This document shows positions 1 to 10,014 of a DNA stretch of 35,233 bases, in pieces. The notes beneath the pieces are model-generated. The model was not told where the DNA came from and searched no databases. It worked only from the letters and a program-made list of their open reading frames with translations. A program made the position numbers and the translations under genes. This DNA comes from an uncultured Elusimicrobia bacterium. Lineage in GTDB: Bacteria > Elusimicrobiota > Elusimicrobia > Elusimicrobiales > UBA9959. The DNA lies in assembly GCA_903873295.1 (NCBI GenBank), contig CAIQNV010000151.1:1-35233 (forward strand). The letters run 5' to 3'. Position 1 is the stretch's first letter. Every line of letters starts with the position of its first letter.

Positions 1-564
1 CCCTCCGCGCAGCCTGCCGCTGAAACAGGGGCCAACGCCGGCTTAACCGTCGCCAAAGTTCTGCTCGAGATAGTTTCCTCGCAGACCGGCTACCCGGCCG
101 AGTCTTTGAATCAGGACATGGATATGGAATCCGATCTGGGCATCGACTCCATCAAGCGCGTGGCTATACTTTCCGAACTTCAGGAAAAACTGCCTTCCGC
201 CCCCCGCATCACGCCGGAGCAGCTCGGCTCCATCCGCACCCTGCGCCAGGTCACGGCCTTCCTTTCCGCGGGAATGCCGCAGCCCCCCGCTCAGCCTGCC
301 GCTGAAACAGGGGCCAACGCCGGCTTAACCGTCGCCAAAGTTCTGCTCGAGATAGTTTCCTCGCAGACCGGCTATCCGGCCGAGTCTTTGAATCAGGACA
401 TGGACATGGAATCCGATCTGGGCATCGATTCCATCAAGCGCGTGGCCATACTTTCCGAGCTCCAGGAAAAACTGCCTTCCGCCCCCCGCATCACGCCGGA
501 GCAGCTCGGCTCCATCCGCACCCTGCGCCAGGTCACGGCCTACCTTTCAGCCGGTATGCCCCAG
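1..564 (+). repeat. Tandem 282-bp near-identical ACP-coding repeats
   Basis: Bases 1-282 and 283-564 are two copies of a 94-codon unit encoding a linker (PAQPAAETGANAG) and one ACP. Differences seen by eye are mostly third-position changes (for example tac/tat, gac/gat, gct/gcc), so the proteins are practically identical. The array may continue upstream of the window, because bases 1-30 are already linker of the same type. Confidence 0.92.
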
Positions 565-2976
565 ACTGCCGCAGCGGCTTCTCCGGAGGCAAAAGCTGCC
601 CCGGCACGACGCCCGGAGGAAACCGAAATAACAAGGGAAATATTAAAAACCGCGGATTTCAACTCCGCCGCCAGAGAGACGGTCGCACTGGACAAGAAAC
701 TGACCTTCTGGGTTACGGACGACAGCGCCGGTCTTGCCGCAGGTATCGTAAAAAATCTGGAAGAGCGCGGACACCGGGCGCAGAAGGTTTTATTGGACAG
801 TCCCGGGCCCGCCCCGAAAGAAGGCCTGGCCGGGCTGGTTATTATAGCTCCCGCCGCCAGGCTAGCGCAGAAATCTTTCTGGGCTGAAGATTCGGAAGAC
901 TTCCTAAAAAAAGCCTTCCTCCTGGTAAAGGCGGCCGGTCCCGCGCTGCGCTCGGCCGGCAAAAACTCAGGGGCCTGTCTGATGACCGTCTCGCGCCTCG
1001 ACGGCGCCTTCGGGCTTTCAGGCTTAAGATCCGAGCAGAACCCCGTTTTCGGCGGGCTTGCCGGGCTGGCTAAAACAGCGGCGCGCGAATGGCCGGAAGT
1101 TTCCTGCCGCGCGCTGGACGCCGCCGCCGACTGGCAGCACACAGTGTCGGTAGCGCGGACGATAACGGACGAACTTTTTCTCAAAGGCCCGGTAGAGCTG
1201 GGGATTTCCGAGACCGGCAGCAAGGTCGTGCTCCTGAGCGGCTCGGAGCAGGTTAAAGGAGGAAAACTGCTTCTTGAAAAGGGCGATGTGGTGCTTATTA
1301 CCGGTGGAGCGCGCGGCGTAACGGCCGAAGCGGCGGCGGCGCTTGCGGCCGCCTGCGGCCCCACCCTTGCTATCCTGGGCCGCAGCCCCCTGCCGGCCGC
1401 CGAGGAAGGCTGGCTTTTGAACTGCCCAGCGGAAAACGATATCAAGAAGGCTCTTATTTCCCGCAACCCGGGCATGACGCCCAAACTCGCCGGGGACGAG
1501 TGCCGCAAAATACTAGCCGCGAGGGAGATCCGGACGCAGCTAAACCGCTTCGAAGCCGCCGGATCGCGCGCCGTTTATTTTTCCGCGGACATACGGGACG
1601 CGCGGGCCGTCTGTGCCGTAGTTGAAAAGATCGCCGGGGAGCTTGGCCCCGTACGCGGCTTTGTGCACGGCGCGGGAGTGCTGGCCGACAGACTTATCCT
1701 GGACAAGACGGCGGAACAGTTCGACTCCGTGTTCGGCACTAAAGTATCCGGACTGCGCAATATCCTCGCGGCACTGGACCTGCCGAAGCTTAAGCTGCTG
1801 GCCCTGTATTCCTCTTCCACCGCGCGTTTCGGGCGCGCCGGCCAGTGCGATTACGCCATGGCCAACGAAGTGCTGAACAAGACGGCCCGCCTTATAGCGC
1901 GCCGCCTGCCGGACTGCCGCGTGGCCTCGCTGAACTGGGGACCCTGGGACGGCGGCATGGTGAACGACGGGCTCAAGGCGTTGTTCGCCAAAGAGGGCGT
2001 GGGCGTTATAGGGCTTGAGGAGGGCGGCAGATTCCTCGTGAACGAACTCGCCTCCGACAGCGGCGCGGTCGAGGTGGTTGTGGTGGCGCGGCCAAAAAGA
2101 ACCGCTGAGCAGGCCCCCGCGGCTGCGGCCGGCGCCGCGCCCGCGTTCGAGCTCGCCGTTTCCCTCGAGGACCATCCTTTTCTGCGCTCGCACGTCATGA
2201 ACGGGAAGGCGGTCGTACCGACCGCCGTCATAACCGAATGGCTGGCCCACGGAGCGCTGCACGGCAACCCCGGTCTTCTCTTCCACGGCTTCAACGACCT
2301 GAAGATCTACAAGGGCATTATCCTTGGCGCCGCCGCCTGCAAAGTGTCGGCCCTCGCGGGCAAGGCCGTTAAGAAAGACGGCTTCTTTGCGGTGCCGGCC
2401 GAGTTGAGGGGCCCCAATGGCGAGCTTTACGCCGGGGCTGAGATCATCCTGGCCGCAAGCCTGCCGAGGCCCGGCGCCGCGCTGCCGGAGTTCGCGCTCA
2501 GGCCGTACCCCCGTTCCATGGAGCAGGCCTACGGAGAAATACTATTTCACGGCGAGGATATGCGTTTCATCCGCTCCGTGGCCGGTGTCTCGGAGCAGGG
2601 CATCGTATTCGACGCGGCGGCCTCCCTGCCGCCGCGGTCCTGGCTGCGGCATCCGCTGCGCGACCGGTGGCTGGCCGACCCCGCGGCGCTGGACGCCGCT
2701 TTCCAGGGCATGATACTCTGGACCTTCGAGAATTCCGGCTCCTGCTCGCTGCCGAACCGCGCCGCCGCCTACCGGCAGTTCTGCGCCTTTCCCGCCGGCG
2801 GCGTGCGGATAATCGCCCGCGTGACGCGCTCGGCCGAACACAGCGCGTCGGCTGATATCGATTTCATCAGCGATAAGGGGCTCCTCGTAGCCCGGATGGA
2901 AGGCTATGAGTGCACCGTTGACAAGTCCCTTAACGCCGCTTTCCGCAGCAGGAAACTGAGCGAGGTTCCCGTTTGA
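1..2976 (+). CDS. pfaA: PUFA synthase PfaA-type subunit, 3' part (ACP-ACP-KR-DH), 5' truncated by window
   Basis: The frame is open from base 1, so the true start and the expected KS and AT domains lie upstream. Two acyl-carrier domains come first, each with the PUFA-synthase signature LGIDSIKRVAIL; the phosphopantetheine serines are codons 148-150 and 430-432. After a linker and a KR structural half (about 640-1260) comes the ketoreductase core: NADP-binding TGGARGVTA near 1300 and the SSS...Y site with Tyr at 1852-1854. The C-terminal part (about 2150-2970) is a PKS-type dehydratase hot-dog with HxxxGxxxxP (His 2191-2193) and a later DAAFQ motif (Asp 2692-2694). This order matches the end of PfaA, which carries the growing acyl chain in O2-independent PUFA synthesis in the cytoplasm. 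The stop is one base before the next gene, so the two are co-translated. The AT/KS content upstream is inferred. Confidence 0.9.
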   Translation, partial: PSAQPAAETGANAGLTVAKVLLEIVSSQTGYPAESLNQDMDMESDLGIDSIKRVAILSELQEKLPSAPRITPEQLGSIRTLRQVTAFLSAGMPQPPAQPAAETGANAGLTVAKVLLEIVSSQTGYPAESLNQDMDMESDLGIDSIKRVAILSELQEKLPSAPRITPEQLGSIRTLRQVTAYLSAGMPQTAAAASPEAKAAPARRPEETEITREILKTADFNSAARETVALDKKLTFWVTDDSAGLAAGIVKNLEERGHRAQKVLLDSPGPAPKEGLAGLVIIAPAARLAQKSFWAEDSEDFLKKAFLLVKAAGPALRSAGKNSGACLMTVSRLDGAFGLSGLRSEQNPVFGGLAGLAKTAAREWPEVSCRALDAAADWQHTVSVARTITDELFLKGPVELGISETGSKVVLLSGSEQVKGGKLLLEKGDVVLITGGARGVTAEAAAALAAACGPTLAILGRSPLPAAEEGWLLNCPAENDIKKALISRNPGMTPKLAGDECRKILAAREIRTQLNRFEAAGSRAVYFSADIRDARAVCAVVEKIAGELGPVRGFVHGAGVLADRLILDKTAEQFDSVFGTKVSGLRNILAALDLPKLKLLALYSSSTARFGRAGQCDYAMANEVLNKTARLIARRLPDCRVASLNWGPWDGGMVNDGLKALFAKEGVGVIGLEEGGRFLVNELASDSGAVEVVVVARPKRTAEQAPAAAAGAAPAFELAVSLEDHPFLRSHVMNGKAVVPTAVITEWLAHGALHGNPGLLFHGFNDLKIYKGIILGAAACKVSALAGKAVKKDGFFAVPAELRGPNGELYAGAEIILAASLPRPGAALPEFALRPYPRSMEQAYGEILFHGEDMRFIRSVAGVSEQGIVFDAAASLPPRSWLRHPLRDRWLADPAALDAAFQGMILWTFENSGSCSLPNRAAAYRQFCAFPAGGVRIIARVTRSAEHSASADIDFISDKGLLVARMEGYECTVDKSLNAAFRSRKLSEVPV

Positions 2977-2977
2977 A

Positions 2978-5900
2978 ATGAACGAACAGCAGCCTATCGC
3001 CATAGTCGGCGCCGGCGGGATCTTTCCCGGCGCGCCGGACTTGCCGGACTTCTGGAAAAACATTTCCGGCGGGATCTGTTCGGCCAAAGACGTCCCCTCC
3101 GGCCGCTGGATCCTTCCCGACAGCGAAGCCTTTGACCCGCAAAAGGGCGCGCCTGACAAAGTCTATTCTCTGAAAGGCTGCTTTATAGAGAATTTCAAGC
3201 TGGACCCGGCCGGGCTCGAGCTGCGGGAAAGTTTTATCGAGCGGCTGGACCCGGTTTTCCACTTGGCCCTGCACGCCGCCAAACAGGCTTTTTTTGACGC
3301 GCAGCATAAAAATATCAACCGCGCCCGCACCGGCGTCATAATCGGAAACATAGTCCTCCCCACAGACGCCTCGTCGGCGCTGGCGCGGGAAACGCTTCTT
3401 CCGGCTTTCGAGCACGCGGCTTTCGGAAAAAGCCTTACCCCTTTGACTGCGAAGACCGATCCGCTCAACCGCTGCGTCGCCGGCCTGCCCGGGGGGGTCA
3501 TCGCCCGCGCGCTGGGCCTTTCCGGAGGCAGCTTCACCCTGGACGCTGCCTGCGCCTCGTCGCTTTACGCCATTAAGCTTGCCGTCGACGCGCTAAGGAC
3601 CGGGCGCGCCGACGCCATGCTTACCGGCGGAGTCTCCCGCCCGGCCTGCCTTTACACCCAGATGGGCTTCTCCCAGCTGCGGGCTCTCTCGCCTTCAGGA
3701 CGGCCCTCCCCTTTCGACGCCGCCGCCGACGGGCTGGTGGTGGGAGAGGGCGCCGGGATGTTCATCCTTAAGCGCCTTGCCGACGCGGTGCGCGGCGGCG
3801 ACAAAATTTACGGCGTAATAACAGGCATAGGCCTTTCCAACGATATAGGCGGCAGCCTGCTGGCCCCGAACACCGCCGGCCAGCTGTACGCTATGCGCGC
3901 CGCCTACCGCCAGGCGCGCCTTTCCCCGTCGCAAGTGGATTTAATAGAGTGCCACGCCACCGGCACCCCCGCCGGCGACCCCGTGGAAGTTGAAAGCCTG
4001 AAGACCCTCTGGGGAGAGCGGGGCTGGAGCGCCGGCCAATGCGCGCTGGGCTCGGTAAAATCCAACATCGGCCACCTGCTGACCGCGGCCGGCGCCGCCG
4101 GAATGATGAAAGTCCTGCTCGCTTTCCGGAACAAGAGCCTGCCGCCCACCGCGAATTTCTCAAAGCCGGGCGCTAAAATAAAACTTTCCGGCAGCCCTTT
4201 CCGCGTGCAAAGCAAATGCGGGGACTGGGCGGCCCGCGACGGCAGGACCCCCCGGCGCGCCGCCGTCAGCGCTTTCGGTTTCGGCGGAATAAACGCACAT
4301 GTGCTGGTGGAGGAATACTCCGGGACTTTTTCTCCGGCGCTCCGCACCCCCCCCTCCAGGACCGCCCCGGCAATCCCCGCCCCGGTCGCCATCGTGGGCA
4401 TGGAGGCGCGCTTCGGCCAGCTCGCCGGTCTAAGGCAGTTCCAGGAAGCCGTTCTGGGTGGAACCGGCGCGCCGCCCTCCGAGCTTTGCGCTGAGCGCCT
4501 CCGCGGCCTGGCAGGCGGGAATAAAAAAGGCTTTTATCTGAGCGAGGTGGGCGCGGCCGCGGACGCCTACAGGATCCCTCCCAAAGAGCTCGAGGAAATG
4601 CTGCCCCAGCAGCTGCTAATGCTGGACACGGCGGCGAAAGCCGTAGCCGACGCCGGGCTGGGCGAAAAAGGGCTGAACAACTCCGGAGTTTTTATCGGCC
4701 TCGGCCTGGACGCGAACACCGCCAATTTTCATTTCCGCTGGTCTTTGCTGGAGACCGCCCGCCGGCGCGCCGAAGAGCGCGGCTGGTCCCTTCCCGAAAA
4801 AGAGAAAAACGATCTCCTGGCCGGCCTGCGGGAAGCCGCCGGCCCGGCCTTGTCCGCCAACCGCACCATGGGCGCGCTGGGCGGCATAGTGGCGAGCCGC
4901 ATCGCGAGAGAATTTCACGTCGGAGGTCCGAGCTTCACGATCTCCAGCGAGGAGACCTCCGGCCTGCGCGCCCTGGAGGCCGGGGTCCGGGCGCTTCGCT
5001 CCGGCGAGCTCGATACGGCGATCGTCGGCGCGGTTTCCATAGACGGAGACCCGCGCGCTTTAGCCGCCGTCGACGCGCTGAGGCCTTACGCTCCGGAAGC
5101 GCGCCCGTTCGACCGCGCCGCCGCAGGGACACTCCCGGGGGAAGGCGCGGCTGCGCTTATTTTAAAGCGCCTGGACGACGCCGTCCGCGACGGCAACCGA
5201 GTTTATGCCGTTATAAAGGGGCTCGGTTTCGCCTCCGGGGGCGGCGTCGACAAAGCGGCGCCCACCGCCCAGGCCTACGCCTCCGCGCTGCGCGAGGCCT
5301 ACGGCGAGGCGCAGATCGACCCGTCCACCATCGGCTACCTTGAAACCCACGGCAGCGGAACCCCGGCGGAAGACGCCGCGGAAGCGGAAGCGCTGACTGA
5401 TTTTTACGGCATCTCCTCCGCTCAATTCCCCTGCGCCCTGGGCGCGGTGAAACCGGTCATTGGCCACACGGGAGCCGCCTGCGGCCTGGCCGGGGTGGTT
5501 AAAGCCGCCCTCGCCCTTTATCAGGAGATCCTGCCCCCGCTCATTAAAATTTCTCCGCTGGCCGAACTGGCCCGCGCGGAAAAACGATTTCACCTCCCGC
5601 TCGAACCGCAGTATTGGCTGCGCAACCGGGCCGAGGGCCCGCGCCGCGCCGGAGTGAGCGCCCTGGGCATCGACGGCAACTGCGGCCATATCGTGCTGGA
5701 GGGCCTAGAGACCGCCGCCGCCGGAGAGCAGACCGACCTGGAGCGCCGGCAGCCGCTGGGCGCGCGCGGCGAGGCGCTGTTCGCCGTCGAGGACGACGAT
5801 TGCGCCGGGATACTGGCCGGGCTGGGTGAGCTGCGCTCCTGGCTGGTCAGGCAGGAGCCTGCGGCGAACATCGAACGGCTGGCCCGCGGCTGGTTCGCCC

Positions 5901-8900
5901 ATACCGGAGCGCGGCACGGAAAAAAATGCGCCTGCGTACTGCTGGCGCGGGACCCGGAAGAGCTGGGCTCTCTTTCCGACGCCGCCGAAGCCGGCCTCCG
6001 CGCCGCCCCCGACAACCCGTTTTTCCGCGAAAGGATATTTTATTCTCCTTCGGGGCAGGCGAAGCGGGAGAATATCGCTTTTGTTTTCCCCGGCTCTGGC
6101 AACCAGTATATCGGCATGGGCCGGGAACTCTGGACGCAGTGGCCGGAGATCCCGCGGCGCCTTGACGCCGAGAACGGCTACCTGCGCAGCCAGCTGGTGC
6201 CCAATTACTTCGTCCCCTGGCGGCTGCTGTGGGAGGCGGGCTGGGAGGAAGAGACGGAGCGCGGGATAGTGGACGATTATAAATCCATGATCTTCGGTTC
6301 GGTGGCCCACGGCGCGGCGGTCAGCGACCTGGTCCGCTCTCTGGGCGTGGAGCCCGCTTATGTAATAGGCTACAGCCTGGGAGAAACGGCGGGACTTTTC
6401 GCTACGCGGACCTGGACCGCCCGCGACGAGATGCTGCGGCGCATCAACGAATCCAGCCTTTTCGTGAGCGACCTGGCCGGCCCCTGTGACGTGGCCCGAC
6501 GCTTCTGGAACATGCCCAAGGATGAGAAGGTGGATTGGGTGCTGGGCGTAATAGACCGGCCGGCGGAAAATGTCCGCCTGGCCTTGAGGGGCGCGGAGCG
6601 AGCGGCGCTGCTGATAGTGAACGCGCCTCTTGAATGCGTGGTGGGCGGCTACAGGAAGGCCGTCAACTCGCTCGTGGAAGGGCTCGGTTGCGTTTTCCTG
6701 CCGCTGCAGGGCGTCTCCACGGTACATTTCGCCGCGGCCAAGCTGGTGGAAAAAAAGTACAGGGACCTTCACCTCTTCACCACAACGCCCCCCCCCGGAG
6801 TGCGCTTTTACAGCGGCGCCTGGAAAAAATCCTATGAGGTCACCAGGGAAAGCGCCGCCGACTCTATAGTGGCGCAGGCCATCCACAGCCTTGATTTCCC
6901 CTCCCTAATACGCCGCGCCTATGAAGACGGCGCCAGAATTTTTGTGGAGCTCGGCCCGCAGGCCTCCTGCACAAGAATGATAGACAAGATACTTGGCGCC
7001 CAGCCGCATCTGGCTAAATCCGCCTGCGTCAAAAGCCAGAATGGCTCCGGCACGGTTCTGCGCCTGCTTGCCAGGCTGCTGGCGGAAAGAGCGCCGGTGG
7101 ACCTGGGCGCGCTTTACGGCCGAGAGTCCCTCGCGACAGCCCATCAGGCCGCGCCTCCGAAAAAGAGCATGGTGCGCGCCGCCCTTTCAGTGCCGCCACC
7201 GGAAAGGTTCGACTGGGAACCGGGCAGGGTCCGGGCTGCCGTCGCCGAAGCGCCAGGCCAGCTAGTCAGCGAAGCACCCGGGCGGATAGAAGCCCCAAAG
7301 CCGCCTGTCCGGCCCGCCCCCGCTCCTGTTCTGGCCGCCCTGTCGTCCGGCCTCCCTGGCTCCCGGCCGGATTCCGCCCCGGCTTACCTGCAAAATTTTT
7401 CCGCCGCCGCCTCCGCGAAGGCTAAAGCGCATGAAGTCTTCCTGCGGCTATCCAATAATTTCACGGAAATGCAGTCCAGGAATATAAACTTCCAGAACAC
7501 GCTGCTGAAGGCCCTGGGCGGGAAACCGGGGGAAGTATCCGGTCCCCGGTTGCCGGTAACCGGTCAGACAACAGCCGTGACCGGACAGGAAGGAAAAGAA
7601 ACCGCTGAGCGGCTACCGCTTACAGACACTCAGCTCTTAGCCCCCGCTGCCTCCGCCGTTTTCATGACCCGCGAACAATGCCTTGAATTCGCCGTCGGGT
7701 CGATCGCTAAAGTCCTGGGCGAAAAATTCTCCTCCGCGGACACTTATCCCACCCGCGTCCGCCTGCCGGACGAGCCCCTGATGCTGGTGGACAGGATCCT
7801 CACCGTGCGCGGAGAAGCCGGGTCCTTAACCTCCGGCAATGTGGTGACCGAACACGATATTAACCCGGGAGCCTGGTATCTGGACTGCGGGCGCATCCCC
7901 ACCTGCATCGCCGTAGAGGCGGGACAGGCGGACCTCTTTTTATGCGGCTACCTCGGCATAGACAGCCGCACCCTGGGCAAGGCGGTCTACCGCCTGCTCG
8001 ACGCCGAGGTAACTTTCCACCGGGGTCTGCCTCTCCCGGGGCAGGTTATCCGTTACGATATCAACGTCGAACGTTTTGCCCGGCACGGCGACATCCGGCT
8101 TTTCTTCTTTAATTATGAAAGCACTGTGGACGGCAAGCCGCTGCTGAGCATGAAAAAAGGCTGCGCCGGTTTCTTCACGCAGGAAGAACTGGCAAAAGGC
8201 AAAGGCGTGGTGCTGACCGCCGAAGAAACCGGGCCGGCGGCCGGGCTGACGGCGTCGGACTGGAAAGTTCCGGCGCCCCTGACGGAAGGCGCGGAAGCCT
8301 ACGACGACGCGAAAGTGGCGGCCCTGCGCGAGGGCAGATACGCGCAGTGTTTCGGCCCGGCTTTCGAAGGCCTGCCTTTAACCAGCCCCATGGGGCTGCC
8401 GGCCGGCAAAATGAAGCTAGTGGACCGGGTGCTTGAGCTTTCCCCGCGCGGCGGGCGCTACGGACTGGGCAGCATACAGGGCGAGATGGATATCCATCCC
8501 GACGACTGGCACCTGGCCTGCCACTTCATCGACGACCATGTGATGCCCGGCACGCTGATGTACGAATGCTGCCTCCACACATTCCGTATTTTCCTGCTTC
8601 GCCTGGGCTGGGTGGCGGAAGCCGCCAACTGCTGGTATGAACCGGTGCCGGGAGTCACAAGCCGGCTGGAATGCCGCGGCCAGGTGCTGCCCTCCACCAA
8701 AAAAGCGATGTACGAGATCATCGTAAAAGAGATCGGCTACCAGGCCGACGGAGGACGGCCCTACGCTATCGCCGACGCTTTCATGTATGCCGACGGCAAG
8801 CGCATCATACACATTCATAATATGTCGATAAGGATGGGCGGAACCACCCGGCAGGAGATAGAGCGGCTGTGGGCCGCCGGGGGAACGAAAACGGCGGAAG

Positions 8901-9991
8901 AGCCTAAAAGGCCTGTTTTTGACAACGCCAGCATCACCGCCTTCGCGGTCGGAAAACCTTCCGAGGCTTTCGGCGAGAAATACAAGGTCTTCGATTCGGA
9001 GCGGGTAATAGCCAGGCTCCCCGGCGCTCCTTATAAATTCCTGGACCGGATAGTTAAGATCGAGAACTGCCGCCAGTGGGAGCTTGCCGCCGGCGGCAGC
9101 ATAGAAGCCGAATACGATGTGCCGCCGGGAGAATGGTATTTCAGCTCCGGCGCGCAAACCTCCATGCCCTTCGCCGTGCTGCTCGAGGTCGCCCTGCAGC
9201 CCTGCGGCTGGCTGGCGGCCTACCTCGGCAGCGCGCTCACCAGCCCCACGGACCTTTCCTTCAGGAACCTGGGCGGCACCGCCGTGCAGTACGCCGAAGT
9301 TTTTCCGAACGCCGGTATCCTCACCACCAGGGTCAGGATAACCAAAGTCTCGCAGTCCGGCGGCATGGTCATTCAGGACTACGACCTGGAAGTCCTCTGT
9401 AAAAGCCGCACGGTCTATAAGGGCAGCACGCAGTTCGGCTTTTTCTCGAAGAAATCCCTTTCTGAACAGCTCGGAGTAAGGGGCGCCGCGCGGCACACCC
9501 CGTCTACGGAGGAGAACGCCTCCCGCGAAGAGATACCGCTCGCCGCCGCGCCGGAACTCCCCGACGAGAAGCTGCTGATGCTGGACTCGGTGGAAACCTA
9601 CCTCCCCTCCGGCGGCCCGAAGAAGCAGGGCTTCATACGCGGTCTGAAAAAGGTAAACCCGGACGAGTGGTTCTTCAAAGCGCATTTTTACCAGGACCCC
9701 GTCTGCCCCGGCTCGCTGGGCCTGGAATCCTTTATAAATTTGATGAAAGTGGCGGCAGCGCAGAGGTGGAAAGACCTTCCGCCCAACTCCCGTTTTGAAG
9801 CCATGGCCCTGAACGAAAAGCATCAGTGGATCTACCGCGGCCAGATAGTCCAGAAGAACAAGCTTGTGACAGTAGAAGCCTCGATAACGGGCGCCGACGA
9901 CGAGCGCAAACTGCTGCGCGCGGACGGCTTCCTGATAGTAGACGGCCTGGTAATTTACCAGATGAAAGATTTCACGATTCGAGTTGTATAG
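2978..9991 (+). CDS. pfaC: PUFA synthase PfaC-type multidomain subunit: KS-CLF-AT-DH-DH
   Basis: A 2,337-residue megasynthase. Domain order: ketosynthase (about 1-450) with DAACASS Cys192, His326 and His366, so a full CHH triad; a second KS-like domain (about 465-905) in which the Cys position is Glu659 (SSEETSG), the mark of a chain-length factor; an acyltransferase (about 1020-1390) with GYSLGE, Ser1133; an Ala/Pro linker (about 1400-1560); then four FabA-like hot-dog units forming two double-hot-dog dehydratases. Hot-dogs 2 and 4 carry the catalytic His (CHFIDDHVMPG, His1849; AHFYQDPVCPG, His2236), while 1 and 3 lack it, the expected pseudo/active pairing. Marine gammaproteobacteria place the AT in a separate PfaB; the fused KS-CLF-AT-DH-DH order resembles myxobacterial Pfa3. 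It extends and dehydrates/isomerises the chain on PfaA ACPs. The start ATG is one base after the pfaA stop. The symbol is by domain analogy. Confidence 0.92.
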   Translation: MNEQQPIAIVGAGGIFPGAPDLPDFWKNISGGICSAKDVPSGRWILPDSEAFDPQKGAPDKVYSLKGCFIENFKLDPAGLELRESFIERLDPVFHLALHAAKQAFFDAQHKNINRARTGVIIGNIVLPTDASSALARETLLPAFEHAAFGKSLTPLTAKTDPLNRCVAGLPGGVIARALGLSGGSFTLDAACASSLYAIKLAVDALRTGRADAMLTGGVSRPACLYTQMGFSQLRALSPSGRPSPFDAAADGLVVGEGAGMFILKRLADAVRGGDKIYGVITGIGLSNDIGGSLLAPNTAGQLYAMRAAYRQARLSPSQVDLIECHATGTPAGDPVEVESLKTLWGERGWSAGQCALGSVKSNIGHLLTAAGAAGMMKVLLAFRNKSLPPTANFSKPGAKIKLSGSPFRVQSKCGDWAARDGRTPRRAAVSAFGFGGINAHVLVEEYSGTFSPALRTPPSRTAPAIPAPVAIVGMEARFGQLAGLRQFQEAVLGGTGAPPSELCAERLRGLAGGNKKGFYLSEVGAAADAYRIPPKELEEMLPQQLLMLDTAAKAVADAGLGEKGLNNSGVFIGLGLDANTANFHFRWSLLETARRRAEERGWSLPEKEKNDLLAGLREAAGPALSANRTMGALGGIVASRIAREFHVGGPSFTISSEETSGLRALEAGVRALRSGELDTAIVGAVSIDGDPRALAAVDALRPYAPEARPFDRAAAGTLPGEGAAALILKRLDDAVRDGNRVYAVIKGLGFASGGGVDKAAPTAQAYASALREAYGEAQIDPSTIGYLETHGSGTPAEDAAEAEALTDFYGISSAQFPCALGAVKPVIGHTGAACGLAGVVKAALALYQEILPPLIKISPLAELARAEKRFHLPLEPQYWLRNRAEGPRRAGVSALGIDGNCGHIVLEGLETAAAGEQTDLERRQPLGARGEALFAVEDDDCAGILAGLGELRSWLVRQEPAANIERLARGWFAHTGARHGKKCACVLLARDPEELGSLSDAAEAGLRAAPDNPFFRERIFYSPSGQAKRENIAFVFPGSGNQYIGMGRELWTQWPEIPRRLDAENGYLRSQLVPNYFVPWRLLWEAGWEEETERGIVDDYKSMIFGSVAHGAAVSDLVRSLGVEPAYVIGYSLGETAGLFATRTWTARDEMLRRINESSLFVSDLAGPCDVARRFWNMPKDEKVDWVLGVIDRPAENVRLALRGAERAALLIVNAPLECVVGGYRKAVNSLVEGLGCVFLPLQGVSTVHFAAAKLVEKKYRDLHLFTTTPPPGVRFYSGAWKKSYEVTRESAADSIVAQAIHSLDFPSLIRRAYEDGARIFVELGPQASCTRMIDKILGAQPHLAKSACVKSQNGSGTVLRLLARLLAERAPVDLGALYGRESLATAHQAAPPKKSMVRAALSVPPPERFDWEPGRVRAAVAEAPGQLVSEAPGRIEAPKPPVRPAPAPVLAALSSGLPGSRPDSAPAYLQNFSAAASAKAKAHEVFLRLSNNFTEMQSRNINFQNTLLKALGGKPGEVSGPRLPVTGQTTAVTGQEGKETAERLPLTDTQLLAPAASAVFMTREQCLEFAVGSIAKVLGEKFSSADTYPTRVRLPDEPLMLVDRILTVRGEAGSLTSGNVVTEHDINPGAWYLDCGRIPTCIAVEAGQADLFLCGYLGIDSRTLGKAVYRLLDAEVTFHRGLPLPGQVIRYDINVERFARHGDIRLFFFNYESTVDGKPLLSMKKGCAGFFTQEELAKGKGVVLTAEETGPAAGLTASDWKVPAPLTEGAEAYDDAKVAALREGRYAQCFGPAFEGLPLTSPMGLPAGKMKLVDRVLELSPRGGRYGLGSIQGEMDIHPDDWHLACHFIDDHVMPGTLMYECCLHTFRIFLLRLGWVAEAANCWYEPVPGVTSRLECRGQVLPSTKKAMYEIIVKEIGYQADGGRPYAIADAFMYADGKRIIHIHNMSIRMGGTTRQEIERLWAAGGTKTAEEPKRPVFDNASITAFAVGKPSEAFGEKYKVFDSERVIARLPGAPYKFLDRIVKIENCRQWELAAGGSIEAEYDVPPGEWYFSSGAQTSMPFAVLLEVALQPCGWLAAYLGSALTSPTDLSFRNLGGTAVQYAEVFPNAGILTTRVRITKVSQSGGMVIQDYDLEVLCKSRTVYKGSTQFGFFSKKSLSEQLGVRGAARHTPSTEENASREEIPLAAAPELPDEKLLMLDSVETYLPSGGPKKQGFIRGLKKVNPDEWFFKAHFYQDPVCPGSLGLESFINLMKVAAAQRWKDLPPNSRFEAMALNEKHQWIYRGQIVQKNKLVTVEASITGADDERKLLRADGFLIVDGLVIYQMKDFTIRVV

Positions 9992-10014
9992 AGTCGTTTC
10001 ATTGCAGGCAGTCT

